Shown in pieces: positions 26,501 through 35,680 of a stretch of 64,000 nt of DNA (its first letter is position 1; every line of letters begins with the position of its first letter). This DNA comes from Tropicimonas sp. IMCC34011 (lineage in GTDB: Bacteria > Pseudomonadota > Alphaproteobacteria > Rhodobacterales > Rhodobacteraceae): the NCBI RefSeq assembly GCF_003390865.1, contig NZ_QMEJ01000001.1, forward strand, positions 744,001-808,000, in the 5' to 3' direction. Under the pieces are notes generated by a model. That model saw nothing but the letters and a program-made list of their open reading frames with translations. It was not told the DNA's origin and made no database searches. The translations under genes and the position numbers were made by a program.

Positions 26501-27538
26501 ATGCCACTGGCCAGTCTTGCATATTCCCTCGCGATCGCGCTGATGATCGGCTGGCTGCTCTGGCTGGGCCAGACGCTGCTCCTGCCGATCCTCGCCGCGA
26601 TCATCTCGGTCTACGTCCTGATCGCCGCGGCGCAGGCGATGCGCAACGTGCCGCTCCTCGGCCGGGCGCCGTCATGGCTCCTGCGGCTCTTCGTCCTTGC
26701 GGGGTTCACCATCGGCGTCGCCCTTCTCTTCACGCTGATCGTGACGACCTTCGCCCGCGTCGTCGCCGCCATACCGGGCTACGAGGCCAATCTCGATACG
26801 GTGATCGGACGGGGCGCGGCTTGGCTCGGCTTCGAGGATCAACCGACCTGGGCGCGCCTGCGCGAAGCGACGTTCGACCAGATCGACACCGGCCGGCTGG
26901 TAACGCCGCTCGTGAACTCGCTCCGCGGCCTCGGCGGCTCCCTCTTCCTGATCGTCCTCTATGCGTCGTTCTTCCTAGCCGAGCGGGCGCGATTCGGCAC
27001 CAAGCTGAACCGAGCCATCGGCGATCCCGACGACCGGGCGAAAACGCTGGAGGTCATGGCGCGGATCAACGAGCGGATCGGCGAGTATCTTCTGGTGAAG
27101 ACCTTCGTGAACACCGTTCTCGGCCTCGTCTCCTTCATCATCATGTGGGCGATCGGGATCGAGTTCGCGATCTTCTGGGCCGTTCTCATCGGGTTCCTGA
27201 ACTACATTCCCTATGTCGGCTCGCTGCTCGGCGTCGCGTTCCCGGTCCTTCTGTGCCTCGCGCAGTTCGGCTCCTTCGCGATGGCGGGCCTGTCGCTGGC
27301 GACGCTGACGGCGGCGCAGGTCTATGTCGGCTCCGTCCTCGAGCCGCGCCTCATGGGGCGGACATTCAACCTGTCGCCCTTCGTTGTCCTACTCGCCCTG
27401 GCCTTCTGGGGCTCGCTCTGGGGCATTCCGGGCGCGATCCTCTCCGTTCCGCTCACCGCGAGCCTCGTGATCGTGCTGGCGGAGATCCGCATCACGCGTC
27501 CCTTTGCCGTGATGATGAGCGCCAACGGCAAGGTGTGA
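26501..27538 (+). CDS. AI-2E (UPF0118/PerM) family membrane protein
   Basis: Inner-membrane protein of 345 aa in the AI-2E exporter/PerM family. About seven or eight hydrophobic segments; the N-terminal pair (IALMIGWLLWLGQTLLLPIL) is followed by a soluble middle region (residues 90-150), then the conserved block IEFAIFWAVLIGFLNYIPYV and the end block PFVVLLALAFWGSLWGIPGA. Family members have been linked to autoinducer export or Na+/H+ antiport; neither is demonstrable here. The ATG at 26501 begins with a hydrophobic helix directly. Confidence 0.9.
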   Translation: MPLASLAYSLAIALMIGWLLWLGQTLLLPILAAIISVYVLIAAAQAMRNVPLLGRAPSWLLRLFVLAGFTIGVALLFTLIVTTFARVVAAIPGYEANLDTVIGRGAAWLGFEDQPTWARLREATFDQIDTGRLVTPLVNSLRGLGGSLFLIVLYASFFLAERARFGTKLNRAIGDPDDRAKTLEVMARINERIGEYLLVKTFVNTVLGLVSFIIMWAIGIEFAIFWAVLIGFLNYIPYVGSLLGVAFPVLLCLAQFGSFAMAGLSLATLTAAQVYVGSVLEPRLMGRTFNLSPFVVLLALAFWGSLWGIPGAILSVPLTASLVIVLAEIRITRPFAVMMSANGKV

Positions 27539-27577
27539 CTTTCAAGGGCGCGCCGCCTGCCCTATACCGCGCCGATC

Positions 27578-28957
27578 ATGCAGAACCCGCCCGATCTCCG
27601 CCCCGACATCGCCCATGCCCGTCTGAGGCAGGGTGATGCCCGTCCCGGCCAGCCGACCATCGGCATGGTCTCGCTCGGTTGTCCCAAGGCCCTGGTGGAT
27701 AGCGAGCGCATCCTCACGCGGCTGCGCGCGGAGGGCTACGGCATCTCCCCCGACTATTCAGGCGCCGACGCGGTGATCGTGAACACATGCGGGTTTCTCG
27801 ACAGCGCCAAGGCGGAGAGCCTCGAAGCTATCGGTGAGGCGCTCGCGGAGAACGGCAGGGTGATCGTCACCGGATGTCTCGGCGCGGAAGAAGACTTCAT
27901 CACCGGCGCGCATCCCTCCGTTTTGGCCGTCACCGGGCCGCATCAGTACGAGCAGGTGCTGGACGCCGTCCATTCCGCCGTCCCGCCTGCGCCCGATCCC
28001 TTCATCGACCTGCTGCCCGCGCAGGAGGTCTCGCTCACGCCGCGGCACTACAGCTACCTCAAGATCTCCGAGGGCTGTAACCACAAGTGCAAGTTCTGCA
28101 TCATCCCCGACATGCGCGGCAAGCTCGCCTCACGCCCGGCGAACGCCGTGCTGCGGGAGGCCGAGCGGCTGGTCGAGGCCGGCGTGAAGGAACTTCTGGT
28201 GATCTCGCAGGATACATCCGCCTACGGCGTCGACCTGCGTCACGCGGCAGCGCCCTGGAAGGACAACGAGGTCCGCGCGCATATCACGGATCTGTCGCGA
28301 GAGCTTGGTCGGCTCGGGGCGTGGGTGCGGCTGCATTACGTCTACCCCTACCCCCACGTGCGCAACCTGATCCCGCTAATGGCGGAGGGGTTGGTCCTGC
28401 CCTATCTCGACATCCCGTTCCAGCACGCCCATCCCGAGACTCTGCGACGCATGGCTCGGCCCGCCGCGGCGGCGAAGACGCTGGACGAGATCGCGGCCTG
28501 GCGCGCGGCCTGCCCGGACATCACCCTTCGCTCCACCTTCATCGTCGGTTATCCCGGCGAGACCGAAGAGGAGTTCGAGACCCTTCTGGACTGGCTGGAC
28601 GAAGCCCGGCTCGATCGGGTCGGCTGTTTTCAGTACGAGAACGTCGCCGGCGCCCGGTCGAACGAGCTCCCGGACCATGTGCCGGACGAGGTGAAGCAGG
28701 AGCGGTGGGATCGCTTCATGGAGAAGGCGCAGGCGATCAGCGCCGCCAAGCTCGATGCCAAGGTCGGTCAGCGGATGGACGTGATCGTCGACGCGGTGGA
28801 CGCCGACGGCGCGACCTGCCGCACCAAGGGCGACGCGCCGGAAATCGACGGCCACCTCTTCATCGACGAGCGCCACGAGGCACTGAGCCCCGGTGACATC
28901 GTCACGGTGACGGTGGACGAGGCCTCGGAATACGATCTGTGGGGCCGGCTGGACTGA
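27578..28957 (+). CDS. rimO: Ribosomal protein S12 methylthiotransferase RimO
   Basis: Radical SAM enzyme that methylthiolates Asp of ribosomal protein S12. 459 aa. The N-terminal UPF0004 domain has [19 protein letters not shown] and [16 protein letters not shown]. The radical SAM cluster Cys are C167, C171 and C174 (CNHKCKFC). The C-terminal TRAM domain ends with [13 protein letters not shown]. The KALVDSE and SEYDLWG blocks separate RimO from MiaB. The N-terminal extension of about 25 residues before IGMVSLG is longer than average but starts at a clear ATG. Confidence 0.96.
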   Translation: MQNPPDLRPDIAHARLRQGDARPGQPTIGMVSLGCPKALVDSERILTRLRAEGYGISPDYSGADAVIVNTCGFLDSAKAESLEAIGEALAENGRVIVTGCLGAEEDFITGAHPSVLAVTGPHQYEQVLDAVHSAVPPAPDPFIDLLPAQEVSLTPRHYSYLKISEGCNHKCKFCIIPDMRGKLASRPANAVLREAERLVEAGVKELLVISQDTSAYGVDLRHAAAPWKDNEVRAHITDLSRELGRLGAWVRLHYVYPYPHVRNLIPLMAEGLVLPYLDIPFQHAHPETLRRMARPAAAAKTLDEIAAWRAACPDITLRSTFIVGYPGETEEEFETLLDWLDEARLDRVGCFQYENVAGARSNELPDHVPDEVKQERWDRFMEKAQAISAAKLDAKVGQRMDVIVDAVDADGATCRTKGDAPEIDGHLFIDERHEALSPGDIVTVTVDEASEYDLWGRLD

Positions 28958-28994
28958 TCCGGCCCCGTCGCGATTCCTCCGAAAACGATCGGGC

Positions 28995-29492
28995 TCAGGC
29001 GCTCTCGGGCCGGAAGTTCAGTGCTACCCCGTTCAGGCAGTGGCGCTTTCCGGTCGGCTCGGGGCCATCGTCGAAGATATGCCCGAGATGACCGCCGCAG
29101 CGGGAGCAATGCACCTCGGTGCGCGGGATCAGAAGCTTGATATCCCTCTTGGTCCCAACGGCGCCCGGGAGATTATCCCAGAAGCTCGGCCAGCCGGTGC
29201 CCGACTTGTACTTCGTCTCGGAGGAATAGAGATCCTGATCGCAACCGGCGCAGGTGAAGATGCCGGCGCGGGTCTCGTCGTTGAGCGGGCTGGTGAAGGC
29301 GCGTTCGGTTGCCTCCTCCCGCAGCACGGCAAATTCCTCTTCGGTCAGGCGCTCGCGCCATTCGGCCTCTGTCAGCGAGACCTCGAAATCCTGCGCCATG
29401 GCGGGCGTGCTGCGCCAGACGGCGACACCGCCGATGGCAGCTGCGACGGCCGCTGCGGAACCGCCGAATAGTACCTTGCGTCTACTGGTCAT
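28995..29492 (-). CDS. msrB: Exported peptide-methionine (R)-S-oxide reductase
   Basis: MsrB, reducing methionine-R-sulfoxide in proteins, 165 aa. The zinc site is formed by CAGC (about residues 82-85) and CSRC. Catalytic Cys152 lies in GKRHCLNGVALNF. GTGWPSFW and GHLGHIFDDGP are core motifs. The N-terminus MTSRRKVLFGG with a hydrophobic stretch ending PAMAQ is a signal peptide, perhaps Tat-type (SRRKVLF), so this copy acts outside the cytoplasm. No msrA is nearby. Single gene converging with rimO. Confidence 0.93.
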   Translation of the reverse strand: MTSRRKVLFGGSAAAVAAAIGGVAVWRSTPAMAQDFEVSLTEAEWRERLTEEEFAVLREEATERAFTSPLNDETRAGIFTCAGCDQDLYSSETKYKSGTGWPSFWDNLPGAVGTKRDIKLLIPRTEVHCSRCGGHLGHIFDDGPEPTGKRHCLNGVALNFRPESA

Positions 29493-29630
29493 GGGACCTC
29501 CCTTGGCGTCATTATCAACGTAAGAAACGTGTCGGCACTGCGCGAGGTTTCGCGCATCACTCTCGTGTGACGCCGGTTCGGACCCGCTGCACCAATTCGG
29601 GCATCGGTGGCGTTACCCCTGAGAACAAGG

Positions 29631-29664
29631 AAAAAGGGCCGCCCTCCGGAGAGAGACGGCCCTT
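29631..29664 (-). terminator. Rho-independent terminator of the GlsB gene
   Basis: Perfect 8-bp arms (AAGGGCCG at 29634-29641 and CGGCCCTT at 29657-29664) with a further CTC/GAG pairing inside and a run of T on the minus strand. It lies 55 bp downstream of the GlsB-type gene. Confidence 0.85.
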
Positions 29665-29718
29665 CAACATTGGAGGGGCGGCGAAGACCTCGAGGGCCCT
29701 CGCCTGCACCGCTGGACG

Positions 29719-29976
29719 TTACGCCGAGCGGCCCCGGACCATCCGCCAGATCCAGATCAGCAGGCATGCGCCGATGATGCCGATGATGAGCTGCCCGATC
29801 CATCCGCCGAGCGTCGAACCGACGATGGCGAAGAGGATCGCATTGAGCACGACGGCACCAAGGATGCCGAGTACGATGTTCATCAGAAGCCCCATGTCGG
29901 ACTTCATGATCTTTTCCGCGATCCACCCCGCGAGGGCGCCGACGATAATCGCGGCGAACCACCCAAGACCTGTCAT
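29719..29976 (-). CDS. GlsB/YeaQ/YmgE family stress membrane protein
   Basis: Small membrane protein of 85 aa with three transmembrane helices and the Gly-rich pattern of the transglycosylase-associated family: MTGLGWFAAIIVGALAGWIA, then MGLLMNIVLGILGAVVLNAI, then GWIGQLIIGIIGACLLIWIW. Family members are induced by general or envelope stress. Start ATG at 29976 matches the family N-terminus. It has its own terminator. Confidence 0.9.
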   Translation of the reverse strand: MTGLGWFAAIIVGALAGWIAEKIMKSDMGLLMNIVLGILGAVVLNAILFAIVGSTLGGWIGQLIIGIIGACLLIWIWRMVRGRSA

Positions 29977-30081
29977 TTGAACGACTCCTGTAAATTCAGA
30001 TTCTGAACAGACCGTAGACGGCCCTTCGGCACGCAAACGTGAAGACTCGGTTAACAGTTCCCTCCGTTCGAAAAATCCACC

Positions 30082-30795
30082 TCAGCGATACTGCGCGGCC
30101 GTCTGACGGACGATGGCGATGCGCTCGCCATTTGGCGGATGCGAACCGAGGAAACGATCGCCGGGATCGGGGATGCGGGTGAAGAACTCCGCCCCTTTCA
30201 CGGGATCGTAGCCGGCGCGGATTGCGATGATCGTGCCGAGGCGATCGGCTTCGAGCTCGAAGTCCTTGGAATACCGCCGCGATCCCACGGTCGCACCAAG
30301 GCGGGCCGCGGTCTCGATCGAGTTTGCGCCGCTGCCCGCCACCTGTGCGAGCCCCCCGAGGATCAGCGCGCCGGCCTGCGCGGACGCCTGGCTTCGAGCG
30401 ATGTGGCCTGAAATGTGGTGCGAGGCCTCGTGACCGAGGACGAAGGCAAGCTCATCGGTGTTCTGCGCGTCGGCGATCAGGGCGAGCGTGAAACCGATGA
30501 CAGGCCGACCGTCCTTGTCGAGCGTCTGGAAGGCGTTGGCCGGCAGACCCGGACGATCATCCACCACGATGAGGAAGTCGCAGTCGAGCTGCGGCGCCCG
30601 CGCCCGGCATTCGCGTTCTGCGACCGGTTCGACCCGTTGCACCACGGAAACGAAGTTCCGGGCAGCCGTATCGGGATTCACCTGGCGCGTCGGAACGCTC
30701 GGCGCGCTGACGCTGCCGGACCCCGTCGGCGGGGTCGTCACGGGAACGGCGCACGCCCCGAGAGGTATCATGAGAACGAGGGCGATCCAGCGCAT
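30082..30795 (-). CDS. M48 family metalloprotease lipoprotein
   Basis: Predicted periplasmic zinc protease of 237 aa. The signal peptide ends in a lipobox LGAC with the lipidated Cys15. The HExxH zinc motif is HEASHH in AFVLGHEASHHISGHIARSQ, and the third ligand Glu is in FELEADRLGTIIAIRAGYDP. SHPPNGERIAIV is the usual M48C end. Lipidation predicts anchoring at the inner face of the outer membrane, or the inner membrane. Family members (LoiP, BepA) act in outer-membrane quality control. Confidence 0.9.
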   Translation of the reverse strand: MRWIALVLMIPLGACAVPVTTPPTGSGSVSAPSVPTRQVNPDTAARNFVSVVQRVEPVAERECRARAPQLDCDFLIVVDDRPGLPANAFQTLDKDGRPVIGFTLALIADAQNTDELAFVLGHEASHHISGHIARSQASAQAGALILGGLAQVAGSGANSIETAARLGATVGSRRYSKDFELEADRLGTIIAIRAGYDPVKGAEFFTRIPDPGDRFLGSHPPNGERIAIVRQTAAQYR

Positions 30796-30962
30796 CGGCA
30801 GGCTCCAGGCAAAGGACAAGGTCGGGGGAATGCTAAACTGATGGCGCCGATCTTCCAGCCCCTGTCTCGCAACCGGCGCGAGGTCGTGCGCGGCCCACGG
30901 GTTTTTCCGGCAGGCGGTTCTGGGCTGGAGAACCGGCGCGGAGGAGCGTAGACCCTACCCCC

Positions 30963-31205
30963 ATGTTTTCTATCGAACACGACTTCGACGCGACCGTCAT
31001 CACGCTGGTGGACGAGGGCGATGCCCCGCTCGGCGAGGATATCATCGTCACGTCCTTCGAGGATTGCGTCACCATCGAGCAACTCGATGCGCGCACCGAC
31101 GAGGTGCAGAAGATCACCTTCAGCCTCACGCAGCTCCGGGACCTTCGAGCGGCGCTGAACCTGCCGGAAGGCGTCTACCGCCTCAAACCCGCCGACGGCG
31201 GATGA
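30963..31205 (+). CDS. Conserved small hypothetical protein
   Basis: An 80-residue acidic protein without signal peptide, with the pattern FSIEHDFDATVITLVDEG, then EDIIVTSFEDCVTIEQLD and a helical end ITFSLTQLRDLRAALNLPEG. The shape suggests a small alpha/beta domain. No function recognised. Its stop overlaps the Nudix gene start (ATGA), so the two are co-translated. The M48 gene is divergent. Confidence 0.8.
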   Translation: MFSIEHDFDATVITLVDEGDAPLGEDIIVTSFEDCVTIEQLDARTDEVQKITFSLTQLRDLRAALNLPEGVYRLKPADGG

Positions 31206-31681
31206 GCGCGCTGCCGCACGCGGCGGGCGGCCCTCGCCTCGCCGTGCGCGCGGTGATCGTCCATCGCGGGCGGCTTCTCCTCGTCAACGCCTATCCGGGC
31301 CGGCAGAGCGATCTGTGGTGCGCGCCCGGCGGCGGCGTGGAGCGCGGGACGGGATTGCCGGACAACCTCGCGCGGGAGGTCGAGGAGGAGACGGGCCTTG
31401 CCATCGAGGTCGGCCGGCTCTGCCTCGTGAACGAGTTCCACGCCCCCGATCGCGATTTCCATCAGGTCGACCTGTTCTTCCGTGCCACGCTCGCGGGCGA
31501 TGTCGCGGACGCGCAGCTGCCCGGATGGGCGGACCCCGAGGGCATTGTGAACCGCCACATGTGGGCGACCGAAGGCGAGGCGGCGGGCTTGCGCATCAAG
31601 CCCGACAGCCTGCTCCGCATCGCCTTTTCCCCTGCAGGCACCGATGCGTCCTACGATCCCCTCGAGATCCTCGTGGGCTAG
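31202..31681 (+). CDS. NUDIX hydrolase
   Basis: A 159-residue Nudix-fold pyrophosphohydrolase. The Nudix box is visible as GGGVERGTGLPDNLAREVEE followed by ETG, with the REVxEExG core intact. The first Glu of the classical box (GX5E) is replaced by Thr, so the metal site may be modified. Substrate cannot be told from sequence. Start ATG overlaps the stop of the upstream small gene. It converges with the TetR gene, overlapping it by 4 bp. Confidence 0.9.
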   Translation: MSALPHAAGGPRLAVRAVIVHRGRLLLVNAYPGRQSDLWCAPGGGVERGTGLPDNLAREVEEETGLAIEVGRLCLVNEFHAPDRDFHQVDLFFRATLAGDVADAQLPGWADPEGIVNRHMWATEGEAAGLRIKPDSLLRIAFSPAGTDASYDPLEILVG

Positions 31682-32346
31682 CCCGCCTCACCGGCCGCGT
31701 CCCTCGGATCGCGCAGGTAGGCCAGCACCATGTCCGCCGCCTCGTTCCCCCAGCGCTCGATCCATGCGTCGTCGATCGGCACGGCGAAGACGGCGCGGAG
31801 GGTGTGCATGTTGGAGATCGGGAAGTAGCAGATCGAGGCCACGAAGATGTAGAACTCCGCCGGGTCCACCTTGCGGCGGAAATGCCCCTGGCTCTCCCCG
31901 TGGCGCAGCACCTCCTCGAGACGCGTGACGAAGACGGACTGGATGCCGGCCGCGTCGTGCAGGCTGCGGATCGTGTCCCCGCCGAGGAGGTTCTCGTTAT
32001 TCAGCATCCGGATGAACCACGGCTTGCGCCAGTAATGGTCGATGGTGAACCGCACCAGTTCCCGCACCGCGCGTTCGGGCCGGCCCGGATCGAGATCGAG
32101 ATCGGCCTCGCCCCGCCGGATCTGGATGTAGGCTTCGCGCAGGGAGGCGGCGTAGATCGCGTCCTTGTCGCCGAAATAATCGTAGATCATCGGCTTGGAG
32201 ATGCCGGCCCGCGCGGCGATACGGTCCACCCGGGCCCCCGAATGGCCCATGTTGGAAAACTCTTCCAGGGCGGCCTGGAGGATGTCGGCGCGGGTCTGTT
32301 CGGCGTCGCGCTTGCGGCGGGGTGCCGCTGACGTGGCCTTGGCCAT
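31678..32346 (-). CDS. TetR family transcriptional regulator
   Basis: A 222-aa TetR regulator. The HTH spans about residues 20-65 (TRADILQAALEEFSNMG, RVDRIAARAGISKPMIYDYF, GDKDAIYAASLREAY). The C-terminal ligand domain (about 80-215) resembles the group with FTIDHYWRKPWFIRMLNNEN and ICYFPISNMHTLR. It lies just downstream of the catabolic genes on the same strand. The two palindromes at 35640-35653 and 40946-40959 are the best operator candidates for it; no copy was found upstream of tetR itself. Confidence 0.92.
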   Translation of the reverse strand: MAKATSAAPRRKRDAEQTRADILQAALEEFSNMGHSGARVDRIAARAGISKPMIYDYFGDKDAIYAASLREAYIQIRRGEADLDLDPGRPERAVRELVRFTIDHYWRKPWFIRMLNNENLLGGDTIRSLHDAAGIQSVFVTRLEEVLRHGESQGHFRRKVDPAEFYIFVASICYFPISNMHTLRAVFAVPIDDAWIERWGNEAADMVLAYLRDPRDAAGEAG

Positions 32347-32474
32347 ACGGTCGATCCTTCCAGTGAGGCCTCGAGAGTAACCTCAGCGCTGCCTGATCGC
32401 CACCCGGATCCGCGTCACCGGCGGCGCGGGGGACGCTACGTTGCCCCCCGCACACGCCGTCCCGCCCTGCCCCG

Positions 32475-33302
32475 CTAGCAGACGCTCCGCCCGCGCTCGA
32501 CGATCGTGGCGAGCACGTCGTCCGGGTCCCTCTTCCACCAGTCGAGCGCGGAGAATATCTCCACCTCGTTCAGCCCGTCGAAGCCCTGAGCCTCGACAAG
32601 GCCGCGGATGCCGGGGATGTCGATCACGCCGTCGCCCATCATGCCGCGGTCGGTCAGCATGTCCCGCGTCGGCACGAGCCAGTCGCAGATGTGGAAGGCC
32701 ATGATCCGCTCCTTGCCGGCACGGGCAAGCTGGGTCTCGAGCTCCGGATCCCACCAGACGTGGTAAACATCCACGGCGCAGCCGATGCCGTCCCCGAGCC
32801 GGTCGCAGATGTCGAGCGCGTGACCCATCGTGTTCACGCAGGCCCGATCGGCGGCGTACATCGGATGCAGCGGCTCGATGGCGATTTTGACGCCGGCCTT
32901 GCGGGCGTAATCCAGCGTCTCCGCCAGCCCCTCCTCGACGAGAGACCATGCGGCGGGCAGGTCCTTGCTGCCCTTCGGCAGACCGCCCACAACCATCACG
33001 AGGCACTCGGCTCCGAGTGCGGCCGCCTCGTCCACGGCCCGGCGATTGTCGTCCCTGACATCGGCGTTTATAGCGCCCGCTTCAGTGAACCAGCCGCCCC
33101 GGCAGAGACCGGACACGCCGAGCCCGGCATCGCGGATCGCCTTCGCCGCAGCGTCGACGCCCATCTCGTGCAGCTTGTCCCGCCAGGGGGAGATGCCGCC
33201 GATCCCGTGACGCGCGCAGCCCTCGATGGCTTCGGCCAGACCCCATTGCTCCCGCACGGTCGCGGTGTTGAGGGAGAGGCGCCCCGGCTCGAGCCCGCTC
33301 AT
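32475..33302 (-). CDS. Sugar phosphate isomerase/epimerase family protein (TIM barrel)
   Basis: A 275-residue AP endonuclease family 2/xylose isomerase-like TIM barrel protein. Metal-binding blocks visible are IAIEPLHPM (Glu), CAVDVYHVWWDPE (Asp/His), FHICDWLVP (His/Asp) and LNEVEIFSALDWW (Glu). Such proteins isomerise or epimerise keto-sugars and related polyols. Start ATG overlaps the stop of the DUF993 gene (4 bp). It is the last gene of the trio with a DUF993 aldolase-like protein and a Gfo/Idh dehydrogenase. Confidence 0.88.
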   Translation of the reverse strand: MSGLEPGRLSLNTATVREQWGLAEAIEGCARHGIGGISPWRDKLHEMGVDAAAKAIRDAGLGVSGLCRGGWFTEAGAINADVRDDNRRAVDEAAALGAECLVMVVGGLPKGSKDLPAAWSLVEEGLAETLDYARKAGVKIAIEPLHPMYAADRACVNTMGHALDICDRLGDGIGCAVDVYHVWWDPELETQLARAGKERIMAFHICDWLVPTRDMLTDRGMMGDGVIDIPGIRGLVEAQGFDGLNEVEIFSALDWWKRDPDDVLATIVERGRSVC

Positions 33303-34444
33303 GCTTCCACCCCCCGCGCTGCGAAGACCGGGCGGGCGCGTGCCGCGGCGAGGTCCGGATCGGTGAAGAGGCGGGCGTCGTTCGCCATGCGCACGATATC
33401 GGCGAGGTGCCGCGTGGAGCGTGTGCTCTCCTGCCCGCCGATCATGGTGAAGTGATCCTGGTGCCCGGTGAGGTAGGCGAGGAAGACGACGCCCGTCTTG
33501 TAGAAGCGGGTCGGCGCCTTGAAGATGTGCCGCGCGAGCGGGACGGTCGGCGCGAAGGCGGCGTGGTAGGCCTCCCGGTCGCCCTTCGCGAGGTTCGACA
33601 GCGCCCGGCAGGCGGCGCCGGCGATGGGGTCGAAGATGCCGAGGAGCGCGTGGGAATGCCCCTCCTCGTCCCCCTCGATCAGCTCGGGATAGTTGAAATC
33701 GTCCCCGGTATACATCAGCACGCCTTCGGGCAGCCGGCGGCGCATGGAGATTTCCTTCTCCGCCGACAGGAGGCTGATCTTGATGCCGTCCACCTTCGCC
33801 GCGTTGTCGGCGATGACGGAAAGCGCGGTGTCCATCGCCGCCATGTGGTCCGAGCTGCCCCAATAGCCCTCGAGCGCCGGATCGAACATCTCGCCGAGCC
33901 AATGCAGGATCGCGGGCTTCTGGAGGCCGGAGAGAACGCGGGAATAGACGCGCTGGTAGTCCTCCGGGCCAGTTGCGGCGCGCGCCAGGGCGCGGCTCGC
34001 CATGAGGATCACGCGGCTGCCGGTCGCCTCCACCGCCTCGCATTGTTCCTCGTAGGCTCTGATGACGTCCTCGACGGTGACGTCAGGGCCGGGGGCGAGA
34101 TGATCAGTCCCCGCTCCGCTTGCGATCAGATGCCCTGCGGGGCCGGCGATCTCCATGGAGCGGCGTATGAGCTCCAGCGAGGTCGGCCAGTCGAGCCCCA
34201 TTCCGCGCTGTGCGGTATCCATGCTTTCGGCGACACCGAGCCCGAGCGACCAGAGGTGCTCCCGGAAGGCCAGCGTACGATCCCAGTCGATCGGCGCGTC
34301 GAGCCAGGGATCGGCCTCCGCCAACGGATCAGCGACGACATGGGCAGCGGCATAGGCGGTGCGGGTCCACTCGCCGGTGGCCTCGGGGACCGGCCCCGCC
34401 ACCAGCGTCACGTCCCCGCCCGGCAATCTCAGGCGCGCGCTCAC
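33299..34444 (-). CDS. DUF993 dihydrodipicolinate synthase-like protein
   Basis: A 381-aa protein of DUF993, a distant branch of the DapA/aldolase TIM barrels. DWDRTLAFREHLWSLGLGVAE and AESMDTAQRGMGLDW are conserved near the N-terminus. The block DGIKISLLSAEKEISMRR contains the Lys that would form the Schiff base by analogy with DapA. Later blocks are GVLMYTGDDFNYPELIEGD and FYKTGVVFLAYLTGHQDHF. Role is probably aldol cleavage or dehydration of a keto-sugar acid (inference). The GTG start overlaps the Gfo/Idh stop (GTGA). Confidence 0.87.
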   Translation of the reverse strand: MSARLRLPGGDVTLVAGPVPEATGEWTRTAYAAAHVVADPLAEADPWLDAPIDWDRTLAFREHLWSLGLGVAESMDTAQRGMGLDWPTSLELIRRSMEIAGPAGHLIASGAGTDHLAPGPDVTVEDVIRAYEEQCEAVEATGSRVILMASRALARAATGPEDYQRVYSRVLSGLQKPAILHWLGEMFDPALEGYWGSSDHMAAMDTALSVIADNAAKVDGIKISLLSAEKEISMRRRLPEGVLMYTGDDFNYPELIEGDEEGHSHALLGIFDPIAGAACRALSNLAKGDREAYHAAFAPTVPLARHIFKAPTRFYKTGVVFLAYLTGHQDHFTMIGGQESTRSTRHLADIVRMANDARLFTDPDLAAARARPVFAARGVEA

Positions 34445-35601
34445 AGCCCCAGATCCTCCAGATCGACCCAGCGACGCTCCTTCGAGGAGAGGTATCCCGC
34501 CTCGGCGAGCTGTACGCCCTTCGCGCCCTCGGCCAGTGTGTAGGACCACGGCGCGTCTTCGGCGACATGGCGCAGGAACTGCTCCCACTGGACCTTGAAG
34601 CCATTGTCGTAGACCGTGTTGTCCGGCACCTCTTCCCAGTCCTCGTAGAAGTCCATCACCTGCGGCTGATCGGGGTTCCAGACCGGCTTCGGCGTGTTCA
34701 CGCGGTGCTGGCTGACGCATTTGTGCAGGCCTGCGACGGCGGAGCCGTGGGTGCCGTCCACCTGGAAGGTCACGAGATCGTCCCGCCGCACGCGGGTGCA
34801 CCAGCTCGAATTGATATGCGCGACGATCTCCCCGTCCGGCCCGTCGAGCAGGAAGGTCGCATAGGCGGCATCGTCCGCCGTGGCCTTGAAGCGCTCTCCC
34901 GCCTCGTCGAGGCGGCTGTCGATATGGGTGAAGCCGAGGCAGCTCACGGACTTGACCGGAGCGATGACGTTGTCGAGCACGTAGCGCCAGTGGCAGAGCA
35001 TGTCCGAGATCATCCCGCCGCCATCCTCGGCGCGGTAGTTCCATGAGGGCCGCTGGGGCGTCAGGTCATCGCCCGTGAACACCCAGTAGCCGAACTCGCC
35101 CTTCACGCTCAGCATCTTGCCGAAGAACCCGAGATCCCGCAGGCGCCGCAGCTTCAGAAGGCCGGGCAGGTCCAGCTTGTCATGCACGATCCCGTTCTTG
35201 ACGCCGGCCTTCTTCGCATGCTTCGCGAGCTCGATCGCTTCCTCGAGACTCTCGCTGACGGGCTTCTCGGAATAGACGTGCTTGCCCGCGTCGATCGCCT
35301 TGCGCAGGAGCGCCGGACGCATCTGCGTTGAGGCCGCATCGAAGAAGATCGTGTCGTCCGGGTTCGCGAGGGCGGCATCGAGATCGGTGGTGAACCGCGT
35401 CACCCCGTGCGCCTTCGCGAGGGCTTCGATCTTGCTTTCGTTGCGCCCGACGATGATCGGATCGGGGACGAGCCGCGTTCCGTCAGAGAGGACCACGCCC
35501 CCCTGGTCGCGGATCGCGAGCACCGACCGGATGAGATGCTGGTTCATCCCCATTCGGCCCGTGACCCCGTGCATGATGATGCCGATGCGTTCCTGTTTCA
35601 C
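34441..35601 (-). CDS. Gfo/Idh/MocA family oxidoreductase
   Basis: NAD(P)-dependent sugar or polyol dehydrogenase of 386 aa. The nucleotide-binding N-terminus has GIIMHGVTGRMGMNQHLIRS, an unusual Rossmann entry, and EKP in VYSEKPVSESLEEAI carries the catalytic Lys region. DGGGMISDMLCHWRYVLDN is the substrate-side block with the His. Starts at a GTG (35601), 39 bp downstream of a palindromic operator candidate. First gene of the dehydrogenase-DUF993-isomerase trio. Confidence 0.9.
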   Translation of the reverse strand: MKQERIGIIMHGVTGRMGMNQHLIRSVLAIRDQGGVVLSDGTRLVPDPIIVGRNESKIEALAKAHGVTRFTTDLDAALANPDDTIFFDAASTQMRPALLRKAIDAGKHVYSEKPVSESLEEAIELAKHAKKAGVKNGIVHDKLDLPGLLKLRRLRDLGFFGKMLSVKGEFGYWVFTGDDLTPQRPSWNYRAEDGGGMISDMLCHWRYVLDNVIAPVKSVSCLGFTHIDSRLDEAGERFKATADDAAYATFLLDGPDGEIVAHINSSWCTRVRRDDLVTFQVDGTHGSAVAGLHKCVSQHRVNTPKPVWNPDQPQVMDFYEDWEEVPDNTVYDNGFKVQWEQFLRHVAEDAPWSYTLAEGAKGVQLAEAGYLSSKERRWVDLEDLGL

Positions 35602-35639
35602 CTTGCTGGTCCTCCTGAATTCCTTGCCGAAAGCTTAAC

Positions 35640-35653
35640 CTACCGTTCGGTAG
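35640..35653. promoter_or_regulatory. Candidate TetR operator upstream of the Gfo/Idh trio
   Basis: CTACCG-TT-CGGTAG, perfect 6-bp arms, 39 bp before the GTG of the Gfo/Idh gene and 28 bp after the enolase-superfamily gene. The same core occurs at 40946-40959 in front of tctC. Two copies in front of functionally linked genes support a shared repressor, most simply the TetR protein encoded at 31678-32346. Confidence 0.7.
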
Positions 35654-35680
35654 CTTCCAACAGAAAGCTGTGGTGTTTTC

